64,000 bases of DNA from Streptomyces sp. NRRL WC-3742 (lineage in GTDB: Bacteria; Actinomycetota; Actinomycetes; Streptomycetales; Streptomycetaceae): contig NZ_JOCF01000021.1 in the NCBI RefSeq assembly GCF_000720635.1, forward strand, positions 27,580-91,579. Reading direction: 5' to 3'. Below are positions 43,566 to 50,431 of this stretch, in pieces. Numbering within the stretch: the stretch's first letter is position 1; the number at the start of each line of letters is the position of its first letter. Under the pieces are notes generated by a model, which saw only the letters and a list, made by a program, of their open reading frames with translations, was not told the origin of the DNA and made no database searches. The translations under genes and the position numbers were made by a program.

Positions 43566-43568
43566 CGT
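43546..43568 (+). promoter_or_regulatory. RecA-NDp (PafBC-type) DNA-damage promoter, perfect match
   Basis: TTGTCAGTG (43546-43554), eight bases, then TAGCGT (43563-43568) fits the RecA-NDp pattern TTGTCRGTG-N8-TANNNT exactly. This pattern is the LexA-independent DNA-damage promoter recognised with PafBC in actinobacteria. It overlaps the last codons of the MFS gene and is followed after seven bases by an ATG. Confidence 0.8.
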
Positions 43569-43575
43569 TCGGTGC

Positions 43576-43677
43576 ATGACGAACGGCATCACCTACATCA
43601 GGGGCCCGGCACCTCCGTTGGTGACGGCGCGGCTGGTGGGTCGGGGGGTGGTGGTGACGGTGTACGACTACGAGTGA
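43576..43677 (+). CDS. Leaderless 33-residue peptide under a DNA-damage-type promoter
   Basis: Thirty-three codons from ATG to TGA, beginning MTNGITYIRGPAPPL and ending GVVVTVYDYE. The ATG is exactly seven bases after the -10, the standard leaderless spacing in these genomes. The sequence has a normal amino-acid mixture, with the motif RGPAPPLVTARLVGRG, and ends in an aromatic/acidic tail. I do not recognise the family. Its 3' end overlaps the GNAT stop codon by ten bases on the opposite strand. The promoter position is the main support; expression should be damage-inducible. Confidence 0.55.
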   Translation: MTNGITYIRGPAPPLVTARLVGRGVVVTVYDYE

Positions 43678-44207
43678 GGGGGCCAGGTGTAGACGTACTC
43701 GGGGAGGGTGAAGCCGCCGGGGAAGACGCCCTGTTGGTGGGCGGTGCGGTGGCCGCCCTCGCGTTCGTAGAAGGCGATCGCGCGGGTGTTGGCGCAGAGG
43801 ACTTCGAGGTAGAGCTCGGCCTCCGGGTGGTGCTCGGTGACGTGGCTGCGGGCGGCGGTCAGGAGGGTGTGGCCGATGCCGGCGCCGGTGTGGTGGGGGT
43901 GGACGTGGAGGTTGTCGAGCAGGACGCGGCCGTCCGGTTCGGGGACGAGGTAGGCGAATCCGACGGTCTCGCCGTCGTGTTCGGCGATCAGCAGTTCGGG
44001 GGTTGCAGCCGGCTCGCCGTAGTCGGCGGTCAGCCGCAGCTCCCAGATCGCGCCGCGTTCTTCGGCCAGTCCGTCGCCCAGGGCTTCCGCCGGGACGAAG
44101 TCCCGGTAGGCGGTGCGCCAGCTGAGCGCGTGCAGCTCGGCGACGCGGTGGGCGTCCGCCGCGTCGCCGTGGCGGACGGTGATCCGGGCGGGGTCGGAAG
44201 CATTCAT
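43668..44207 (-). CDS. GNAT-family N-acetyltransferase
   Basis: A 179-residue GNAT enzyme that transfers an acetyl group from acetyl-CoA to an unknown amine. Motifs: ITVRHGDAADAHRVAELHALSWRTAYRDFVP at the N terminus, VLLDNLHVHPHHTGAGIGHTLLTAARSHV (the acetyl-CoA-binding loop, here H-T-G-A-G-I-G), and LYLEVLCANTRAIAFYEREGG. AGGAGG (about ten bases before the ATG) gives a good SD. It is divergent from the TetR gene, with two GAACRCGTTC palindromes between them. Confidence 0.85.
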   Translation of the reverse strand: MNASDPARITVRHGDAADAHRVAELHALSWRTAYRDFVPAEALGDGLAEERGAIWELRLTADYGEPAATPELLIAEHDGETVGFAYLVPEPDGRVLLDNLHVHPHHTGAGIGHTLLTAARSHVTEHHPEAELYLEVLCANTRAIAFYEREGGHRTAHQQGVFPGGFTLPEYVYTWPPHS

Positions 44208-44234
44208 GTGACGATCCTCCTACGGATTGAAGTT

Positions 44235-44289
44235 GAACACGTTCAGCTGTTCGCCCTAGAGTGCTCTCAGCGATCTTTTGAACGCGTTC
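44235..44289. promoter_or_regulatory. Two GAACRCGTTC palindromes between GNAT and TetR genes
   Basis: GAACACGTTC (44235-44244) and GAACGCGTTC (44280-44289) are 45 bases apart, centre to centre. The second, TTGAACGCGTTCGA, fits TNNAACNNGTTNNA, the kind of dyad bound by KstR-like TetR regulators. They are the likely operators of the adjacent TetR protein for itself and the GNAT gene. Confidence 0.55.
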
Positions 44290-44414
44290 GAAAGAACGGG
44301 GGGCGCGTTCTCCACCCCGGGGGGAGGTGGTCGCGGCACCGGATGCGGAGGGGGCTTCCGGTGCCGTGGCCACCGACAACGGCCGAAGGCCCGGCTCCGG
44401 TTAGGCTCGTCCCC

Positions 44415-45203
44415 GTGGACGACCTGGCAGCGACGAACAGTACGGGCGACGACCGCGCCGATGGGCAGCGCGGCGCGGACGGCGGCCTGATGGCCGGCGG
44501 CCGGGCACAGCCGAAGACCGACAAGAGCGAGGCGACCCGGGCGCTGATCCTGGAGACGGCCATGCGGCTGTTCCAGGAGCGGGGCTACGAGAAGACCACG
44601 ATGCGCGCCATCGCCTCCGAGGCGGGCGTCTCCGTCGGCAACGCCTACTACTACTTCTCGGCGAAGGAATTCCTGATCCAGGGGTTCTACGACCGGATGA
44701 CCCACGACCACGCGGCCGACGCCCGCCGCCGCATGGCGCACACCCGGGACTTCTCCGAGCGGCTGGAGATCGCGCTGACCTCCTGGCTCGACACGGCCGA
44801 TCCGTACCACGAGTTCTCCGCGCAGTTCTTCCGCACCGCCGCCGACCCGACCAGCTCGCTGAGCCCGTTCTCGAACGAGTCGCACCCGGCGCGCGCCACC
44901 GCCGTCGAGCTGTTCCGGGACGTCCTGGTCGGCTCCGACCTGGCGCCGAAGCTGGACGCCGAACTGGTCGAGCTGCTGCCCGACGTGCTCTGGCTCTACC
45001 TGATGGTCGTGGTGCTGTACTGGGTCTTCGACCGCACCCCGGACACCGAGCGCACCAGGGAGTTCGTCCGCCGCTCGACGCCGATGACGTCCCGGGTGAT
45101 CAACCTGTCGCGCTACCGGGTCTTCCGCCCGATCGTGCGCGACGCCAAGGGCCTCATCCAGGACTTCATCCTGCCGACCATCGGCAAGACGGTCGTCAAG
45201 TAA
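44415..45203 (+). CDS. TetR/AcrR-family transcriptional regulator
   Basis: A 262-residue regulator. A disordered leader (about 1-38) is followed by the helix-turn-helix (about 45-90: TRALILETAMRLFQERGYEKTTMRAIASEAGVSVGNAYYYFSAKEFLIQGFYDRM). An effector domain with hydrophobic and aromatic residues follows (ELLPDVLWLYLMVVVLYWVFD), with the tail RDAKGLIQDFILPTIGKTVVK. The GTG at 44415 lies seven bases after TAGGCT (44402-44407), which argues for this start and a leaderless message. Probable operators lie 126-180 bases upstream. Confidence 0.86.
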   Translation: MDDLAATNSTGDDRADGQRGADGGLMAGGRAQPKTDKSEATRALILETAMRLFQERGYEKTTMRAIASEAGVSVGNAYYYFSAKEFLIQGFYDRMTHDHAADARRRMAHTRDFSERLEIALTSWLDTADPYHEFSAQFFRTAADPTSSLSPFSNESHPARATAVELFRDVLVGSDLAPKLDAELVELLPDVLWLYLMVVVLYWVFDRTPDTERTREFVRRSTPMTSRVINLSRYRVFRPIVRDAKGLIQDFILPTIGKTVVK

Positions 45204-45233
45204 CCGGAGAGTCACCGGACTTGGACAGCCCGG

Positions 45234-45262
45234 AGGCCGGACCGCCCGTACGGCGGTCCGGC
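45234..45262. terminator. Terminator between TetR and Eis-like genes
   Basis: GGCCGGACCGCC (45234-45245) pairs with GGCGGTCCGGCC (45251-45262) around CGTAC. It serves both converging genes. Confidence 0.83.
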
Positions 45263-45280
45263 CCCGGAAGGCGCGCGGGA

Positions 45281-46561
45281 TCAGAAGACGTCCGGCGTCC
45301 ACGCCGCCAGCGGGGCACGCAGCAGCAGGTCGGCGGCGGCCGCCGCGCCGGGGCGCAGCTCCTTCACCAGAGCGGCCGCGGCCAGACGCGACAGCGTCTC
45401 CGATCCGAGGTAGATCGAGCCCAACTCGCCGGCGCCCAGGGCGAGATCGGCCTCGTCGACCGTCCGGGCGCAGCGGCCGACGCCGCCCTCCCCCACCTCG
45501 ATCGCCCAGCGGCCGGCGGCGTAGCCGAGATCGTCCTCGACCTCCAGCACGATCCGGCCCGGCGCCCCGTACGTCCGGGCGCTGAACGCCTTCTCGACGT
45601 CGAGCACCCGCAGCCAGGTGAAGTCGCAGTTGTCCTCGTGCGGGGTGGCGCCGCGCGGGTCCTTGAGCAGCAGCGGCAGCGGGTTGTCCGGGCTGAGGTT
45701 GTCCACGACGACCTTGCGGACCCAGTCGACGGAGAGGACCAGGCGCCACAGCGCGACGGCCGTGGGCAGGTCGAGGGCGAGGAAGCTGGCCAGGGTGAGG
45801 GTGCAGTTGGGGTAGCTGCCGTCCCAGTTGTCGTCGACCCGGTAGGCCACCAGGCCCGTGACCGCGCCCTCGCCGTCGCGGTGGACGGCGGCGAAGGGCT
45901 CCTTCCAGGCGCGGTCGGGGTACCTGACCACGCCGGTGGCGTGCTTCCACCACGACTCGCTGCGGGTGATCGCCCCGGGCTGGCCCACCCGCCAGCGGTC
46001 GTACAACTTCGGGCCGATCTCGCGCAGTTCGTCCATCGAGACGAAGTCGATCCGGCCGCCGGGGACGGTCGGCAGTCCGTCGCGCAGGCCGCCGACCCGG
46101 TTGAGGTCGATGTTCCAGCCGTGGCCGCGGGTGGCGGGCCCGAAGCCGTAGCGGCCGTAGATGCCGTACTCGGCGGCGATCAGGATCGCGACCTCGGTGC
46201 CGCGCTCCGCGGCCGCGGCCAGGTCGCGGCGCATCATCGTGCCGAGCAGGCCCCGGCGGCGGTGGGTGGACAGGACCGACACGTTGGTGATCGCGTCGGC
46301 CGTGACGGTGGAGCCGCCGGGCACCGTCAGCTCCACGTCGAAGCTGCGGAAGGTGGCGACCATCCGGTCGCCGTCGAAGCCTGCCGTCCAGCGGCCGGGC
46401 TTGAAGTCCGGGCGGCGGATGTCGGCCTGGCCGCCGGCGTGGGGGCGGAGGAAGCCCTGGACCAGTGCGTGGCACCAGGCTTCCACCTCGTCCTCGGCAA
46501 TCGCCCGTACCTGGAGCCCGCTCACGGTGTCGACGGTCGCGTCATCGATGCTCTTGCCCAT
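45281..46561 (-). CDS. Eis-like GNAT acetyltransferase
   Basis: A 426-residue protein of the enhanced-intracellular-survival type. The N-terminal GNAT domain has the acetyl-CoA loop VSVLSTHRRRGLLGTMMRRDLAAA (about 90-113) and GYxGxYGFGPATRG-like AEYGIYGRYGFGPATRGHGW. A second GNAT-like domain and a SCP2-like C-terminal domain (about 310-426) follow, ending in DLLLRAPLAAWTPDVF, where the terminal Phe supplies the catalytic carboxylate in Eis. Such enzymes acetylate aminoglycosides or polyamines. The ATG at 46561 lies six bases after TACGGT, so it is probably leaderless. Confidence 0.85.
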   Translation of the reverse strand: MGKSIDDATVDTVSGLQVRAIAEDEVEAWCHALVQGFLRPHAGGQADIRRPDFKPGRWTAGFDGDRMVATFRSFDVELTVPGGSTVTADAITNVSVLSTHRRRGLLGTMMRRDLAAAAERGTEVAILIAAEYGIYGRYGFGPATRGHGWNIDLNRVGGLRDGLPTVPGGRIDFVSMDELREIGPKLYDRWRVGQPGAITRSESWWKHATGVVRYPDRAWKEPFAAVHRDGEGAVTGLVAYRVDDNWDGSYPNCTLTLASFLALDLPTAVALWRLVLSVDWVRKVVVDNLSPDNPLPLLLKDPRGATPHEDNCDFTWLRVLDVEKAFSARTYGAPGRIVLEVEDDLGYAAGRWAIEVGEGGVGRCARTVDEADLALGAGELGSIYLGSETLSRLAAAALVKELRPGAAAAADLLLRAPLAAWTPDVF

Positions 46562-46602
46562 GAGGTCACCGTAGGCGCGGGCCCCGGGACACGGCATCCG
46601 AT

Positions 46603-47118
46603 TTATTCGGACTGCTGCGTACACGATCCGGTGTGCTCGCCCGGCACGACCACCCAGTGGTTGGTGCGCAGCAGGCGGTCCGCGAAGGTCAGCTCCCGCT
46701 CGCCGCGCAGCCGGAAGCCCGTCGACCGGCAGATCCCGTTGGACGGACCGTTGGTCACCCCGGGATTGGCCTCCACCTCTCCCCAGCGGCCGTCCTCGGC
46801 GGCCTCGTCCAGCAGCTGCCGCACGGCCGCCTTGGCCAGGCCCTTGCCCTGGAACTCGGGGAGCACGGCCCAGCCGATCTCGGAGACGGTGACGCCGTCC
46901 TCCTCCATGGACCAGAGCATCACGCCGCCGGCCGTCTCGCCCTCGTCGGTGACGATCATCCGCGCCCAGATGTCGTCTCCCCCCTCGACGTCCTTGGCGT
47001 GCCTGGCCACCACCTTCTCGCGGGGCAGGGGGCCGCCCAGCTCGGCCATCATCCCGGGATCGCACCGCATCCGCACGTAGGTCTCGACGTCCCCCGCCTC
47101 GACAGCACGCAGCCGCAT
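46603..47118 (-). CDS. GNAT-family N-acetyltransferase
   Basis: A 171-residue enzyme. It has EDGVTVSEIGWAVLPEFQGKGLAKAAVRQLLDEAAEDG (acetyl-CoA loop Q-G-K-G-L-A) and VEANPGVTNGPSNGICRSTGFRLRGERELTF, close to the RimJ/RimL subfamily. The substrate is unknown. I chose ATG at 47118 because AGGAGG lies five bases before it; the in-frame ATG at 47139 would add MPNEEDE but has no SD. A near-match to the DNA-damage promoter lies upstream (47152-47174). Confidence 0.83.
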   Translation of the reverse strand: MRLRAVEAGDVETYVRMRCDPGMMAELGGPLPREKVVARHAKDVEGGDDIWARMIVTDEGETAGGVMLWSMEEDGVTVSEIGWAVLPEFQGKGLAKAAVRQLLDEAAEDGRWGEVEANPGVTNGPSNGICRSTGFRLRGERELTFADRLLRTNHWVVVPGEHTGSCTQQSE

Positions 47119-47151
47119 TTCGTCCTCCTCGTTCGGCATCCGAAGTGATCC

Positions 47152-47174
47152 ACGCTAGCCGCGGCCTCTGACAA
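47152..47174 (-). promoter_or_regulatory. Near-match to the RecA-NDp promoter before the GNAT gene
   Basis: Read leftward: TTGTCAGAG, eight bases, TAGCGT. One base of TTGTCRGTG differs (A for T at the eighth position). The predicted start would give a short leader containing the SD for the ATG at 47118. Confidence 0.45.
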
Positions 47175-47303
47175 CGGCGGCGCACCGGGCATACGAGCTG
47201 ACGTTCTCGGCGCGGCCACCGTTCCCGCCGCCCGGCTTCGAGGGCGCATTAGCCTGTCGGCAGCCGACGAACCGGGGGGACGCACCAGGGAGGCCGGACG
47301 ACC

Positions 47304-47699
47304 GTGCCGAAGTACGTGATCACCCCGGAGGTCGCCCTCCGTCTCGTCCGGGAGGGGAGCCCGCTCCCGGACGGGCGGCAGCTGCTGGCACCGACCCTGC
47401 TGCGCTCGCAGCTGCTGGCGCTGCTCTACGCGGCCGTCCGGCGGGGCGAGCTGACGGCGAAGGAGGCCGAGCGCGTGCTCGACGGGGTGCGGGGGCTGCG
47501 CATCCGGCTGCTCGGTGACCGGGTCCTGCAGTCCACGGCCTGGCGCATCGCCGAGCAGCTCGACCTTCCCGACACCCTGGCGGCCGAGTACCTCGCCCTC
47601 ACCCGGCTGCAGGCCGACGCCCTGGTCACCCTCGATCCGGCGCTGGCGGCCGCCGCCCGGGGTGTGGTCCCGGTGGTCGGCTTCGGGGAGCTGGCATGA
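47304..47699 (+). CDS. PIN-domain-like protein lacking the first catalytic Asp
   Basis: A 131-residue protein with PIN-like organisation. The first strand, where VapC toxins have the Asp of a YVIDxSV motif, reads YVITPEVALRLVREG. The middle has the helical LLYAAVRRGELTAKEAERVLDGVRGL, and the end keeps the pattern EYLALTRLQADALVTLDPALAAAARGVVPVVGF. The last acidic residue (VTLD) is kept, but the first Asp is missing, so ribonuclease activity is doubtful. There is no antitoxin gene before it: the 164 bases upstream contain only a -10-like TAGCCT. GTG start at 47304. Confidence 0.6.
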   Translation: MPKYVITPEVALRLVREGSPLPDGRQLLAPTLLRSQLLALLYAAVRRGELTAKEAERVLDGVRGLRIRLLGDRVLQSTAWRIAEQLDLPDTLAAEYLALTRLQADALVTLDPALAAAARGVVPVVGFGELA

Positions 47700-47703
47700 T
47701 CTC

Positions 47704-48966
47704 CTACGGGCGGGCGTAGAAGTCCGGGGTCCCCATGATCCAGAGGCTGGCCTGCTTGATGGGCATGCCTGCTCGGGGGGCCTCGATCATCTGGTCGTCG
47801 CCGATGTAGAGGCCCACGTGGTGGATGTCGGCGGCGCGGCCGGTGTCCGTCCAGAAGACCAGGTCGCCGGGCCTCAGCTGGCGGTAGGTGACCGGGGTGC
47901 TCTGGGCGTACTGGTCGGCGGCGAAGTGGTTGAGCTGCCGGCCGCCGACGCGCCAGGCCATCATCGTCAGGCCGGAGCAGTCGTAGCCGGCCGGGCCCTC
48001 GCCGCCCCAGATGTAGGGCAGTCCGATCTTGGACCTGGCGAAGGCGACGGCCGCGGCCGCGCCCTCGGCGGACCAGGGGCGGGCGGCGGCGGGCGGGGGC
48101 GCGGAAGCCTTGGCGGCCTCGGCGGCCTCGGCCTCGCGGGCCGCCCGTTCGGCGGCCTCCCGCGCCGCGGCCTCCGCCTCCCGGGCGGCGATCGCCTCCA
48201 GGGCTTCGCGGCGGCGGCGCTCCAGCTCGACGGTGGTGTTGCGGGCGGCGGCGAGTTCGGCGAGGAGCTGCTCGCGGCGCCGGCCCGAGGCGGTGACCTC
48301 GCTCTGCTGGGCGGAGAGCCGCTGCTCCGCCCTGGCCCTGGCGGCGCCCACCTCGGTGGCGGCCCGCTCGGACGCCTCGGTGGCGGTGTGGGCGGCGGCG
48401 GAGGCGCGGGAAGCCTCGGCGGCGGTGGAGGTGGCGTTGTCGAGGATCTCCCGGGTGCGCCGGCTGGCGATGCCGACCACGGTGGCCCGGTCCCCGGCCT
48501 CGCGGGGGCCGCGGGCGGCGAGCAGGGCGTTGAGCGCGGAGAGTTCGGCGCCGGCGCCCTGGCGGTACGTTTCGGCCGCGAGCCGGGCGGCGTCCTCGAC
48601 GGCGGCGGCGCGGGCGGCTTCGGCGGTGGTGGCGCGCCCGGCGGCGGCGCTCTCCTCGGCGCGGGCGCGGGTGAGGGCGAGCTGGGCGCCGTTGTACGCC
48701 TCGACGGCCTGTTCGGCGCTGCGGGCGGCCCGGTCGAGTTCGGCCCTGGACTCGGTGAGCGCCGCCTCCAGTGCGGTGACCGAGGACGCCTTGCCCTCGG
48801 CCTCGGCGCGGGCGTGGTCGATCTCCTCGGTGGTCGGGTACGGGCCCTCGCCCCGGGCCTGCCCGGCCGCCGGTCCCGGATCGGCCGGGGCCGCCTGGGC
48901 GGCGGGCAGCAGCCCGAGCAGGGCGGTGAGGGACAACAGGAGGGTCGGCAGGAGCCTGCGTGCCAC
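47704..48966 (-). CDS. Secreted NlpC/P60 peptidoglycan hydrolase with coiled coil
   Basis: A 420-residue secreted cell-wall peptidase. The signal peptide (1-26, MARRLLPTLLLSLTALLGLLPAAQA) precedes a long Ala/Glu/Arg-rich coiled coil (about 50-275), like that of RipA-type hydrolases. The C40 domain (about 300-420) has catalytic Cys in GYDCSGLTMMAW, catalytic His in HHVGLYIGDDQMIEAP, and the third residue in the loop PRAGMP. I chose GTG at 48966 over GTG at 48990 because AAGGGA precedes it and it starts a normal signal peptide. It is convergent with the PIN-like gene, with four bases between their stops. Confidence 0.88.
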   Translation of the reverse strand: MARRLLPTLLLSLTALLGLLPAAQAAPADPGPAAGQARGEGPYPTTEEIDHARAEAEGKASSVTALEAALTESRAELDRAARSAEQAVEAYNGAQLALTRARAEESAAAGRATTAEAARAAAVEDAARLAAETYRQGAGAELSALNALLAARGPREAGDRATVVGIASRRTREILDNATSTAAEASRASAAAHTATEASERAATEVGAARARAEQRLSAQQSEVTASGRRREQLLAELAAARNTTVELERRRREALEAIAAREAEAAAREAAERAAREAEAAEAAKASAPPPAAARPWSAEGAAAAVAFARSKIGLPYIWGGEGPAGYDCSGLTMMAWRVGGRQLNHFAADQYAQSTPVTYRQLRPGDLVFWTDTGRAADIHHVGLYIGDDQMIEAPRAGMPIKQASLWIMGTPDFYARP

Positions 48967-49222
48967 GCGACATCCCTTCTGACGGGTCACGTGGATGCGG
49001 GGCCGGCACCGAGTGGGCGGGGGCGAATCGGGAGGACCCGACGAATCATCGCATCACGTGACAGAACGGTCACACGACGCTCATGTTCTCAACCCGGACG
49101 CGTTTCACACCTCGAACGCGCGCCGCCGGGCGGGTGACCATCGGATGATCCGATCGGGACTCGACCAGGGGCTCAACTCCGGCCGGGTGTACAGGGTATA
49201 CGAACCAGTTCCTGACGCGGCA
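48967..49222. other. Intergenic region upstream of the NlpC/P60 gene
   Basis: These 256 bases contain the dyad ATCGGAT-G-ATCCGAT (49140-49154) and, toward the hydrolase gene, TCACGTGA at about 49055. No gene or RNA that I can support. I saw no c-di-AMP riboswitch conserved pattern, which would be usual for some Streptomyces wall hydrolases. Confidence 0.35.
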
Positions 49223-50320
49223 CTAGCGGCGCATCCTGCGGGTCCGCGTCCGCAGGTGCGGGTGTCGCTCCGGGCGGCGCTCCAGGCCCGTCGGGCGGAC
49301 GGCGTGGGTGCGGCTGCGCCCGGCCCGGACCGTACGGCGGGACTGCTGCGCCCGGCCGGTGCGGGCCGGGGCACCGCCGGAGCCGCCGTGCGCCGGGCCC
49401 CCGGCCGGGCCCGGGTGGGTGCCGGACCCGCCGGAGGTGGCCGCAGCGGCCGCGGCGGTGCGACGGTCGGCGAGACGGGCCTGACGGCGGGCCAGGGCCC
49501 GGGCGGCGTGGGCGTCGAGGTGGGCGGTGGCCCGGGCGGACATCCGCTCGGCGACCCGGTGGGCGGCCGGGTGGTTGGCGGAGACCTTGTCGGGGGCGCC
49601 GGCGATCAGGTCGAAGAGCCAGGTGCGGGCCCGGTCCGCACGCCGGTGCAGCAGGCGCTCGCGCCGGAGCGCACGCGCCCGGCGCCGGGGGCGGTCGGCG
49701 TAGCGCCAGCGGGCCCACGGGCTGCTCGGGCGGGCCAGCCGGACGGCGCCGATCCAGGAGAGGCCGGGGACCATGATGCCCAGCAGGCCCGTCCACACCT
49801 TGCCCTTGAGCAGGGTGATCACCGAGGCCAGCGAGTTCACCGAGATCACCGTGATCAGGCCCCACCTGGTCTCCTCGCCCGGCACCACGCCGAGCGGGAC
49901 GTAGCCGACCAGCAGCAGGGCGGTGAACAGGATGCCGAAGATCACCGCGTCCACCGACTTGCGGCCCTGCTCGCTCCAGTACACGTCGTCCAGGTGCAGG
50001 ATCAGCGCGAACTCGTCCAGCACCAGACCGCAGCCGATGCCGAAGACCAGGCCGAACACGTCGATCCACGGGTGCCCGCCGTAGGTGGCGAACACGCCGA
50101 TGCCGCCGACCAGCAGGAAGCCCAGGCCGAACACCATGTGGTGGATGTGCAGCCCGCCGGGCGTCACGTTGCCCGGCCACCAGCGCACCTGGGCGCGGAT
50201 CATCCGGACGCTGAAGCGGATGAAGACGAAGGAGACGATGAAGCCGACCAGCAGCAGGAACAGCGGCTGTTTGTGCGTGGCGACGATGTGCTCGCGGTAG
50301 CCGTCCAGCAGTGTGGTCAT
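49223..50320 (-). CDS. Integral membrane protein of unknown function
   Basis: A 365-residue protein. The N-terminal 220 residues have about six helices (LFLLLVGFIVSFVFIRFSVRMI, HHMVFGLGFLLVGGIGVFATYG, IDVFGLVFGIGCGLVLDEFALILHL and others). His residues lie close together in GGLHIHHMVFG, and an acidic LDDVYWSEQGRKSVD loop follows. The C-terminal 140 residues are very basic and low in complexity (Arg/Ala/Gly). I do not recognise the family. The ATG at 50320 was chosen because the membrane part begins just after it. The gene lies 111 bases downstream of the ThrE-type gene and might be read with it. Confidence 0.65.
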   Translation of the reverse strand: MTTLLDGYREHIVATHKQPLFLLLVGFIVSFVFIRFSVRMIRAQVRWWPGNVTPGGLHIHHMVFGLGFLLVGGIGVFATYGGHPWIDVFGLVFGIGCGLVLDEFALILHLDDVYWSEQGRKSVDAVIFGILFTALLLVGYVPLGVVPGEETRWGLITVISVNSLASVITLLKGKVWTGLLGIMVPGLSWIGAVRLARPSSPWARWRYADRPRRRARALRRERLLHRRADRARTWLFDLIAGAPDKVSANHPAAHRVAERMSARATAHLDAHAARALARRQARLADRRTAAAAAATSGGSGTHPGPAGGPAHGGSGGAPARTGRAQQSRRTVRAGRSRTHAVRPTGLERRPERHPHLRTRTRRMRR

Positions 50321-50431
50321 GCGTCTTACCTTCGTTCCTGGTCCTGCGTCCTGCCTGCGGCGACATGGCCCGGAGCCCAACTCGGGTCCAACACCGCTCG
50401 CGCCCCGTCGTCGTCGCCCCCGTTCCCGGGG

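Noticed and set aside
44371..44379. CACCGACAA, the inverse of TTGTCGGTG
   Set aside because: No TANNNT eight bases downstream on that strand, so it does not make a RecA-NDp promoter.
48988..48990. Upstream GTG for the NlpC/P60 gene
   Set aside because: It would add eight residues before a normal signal peptide and has no SD, while the GTG at 48966 has AAGGGA.
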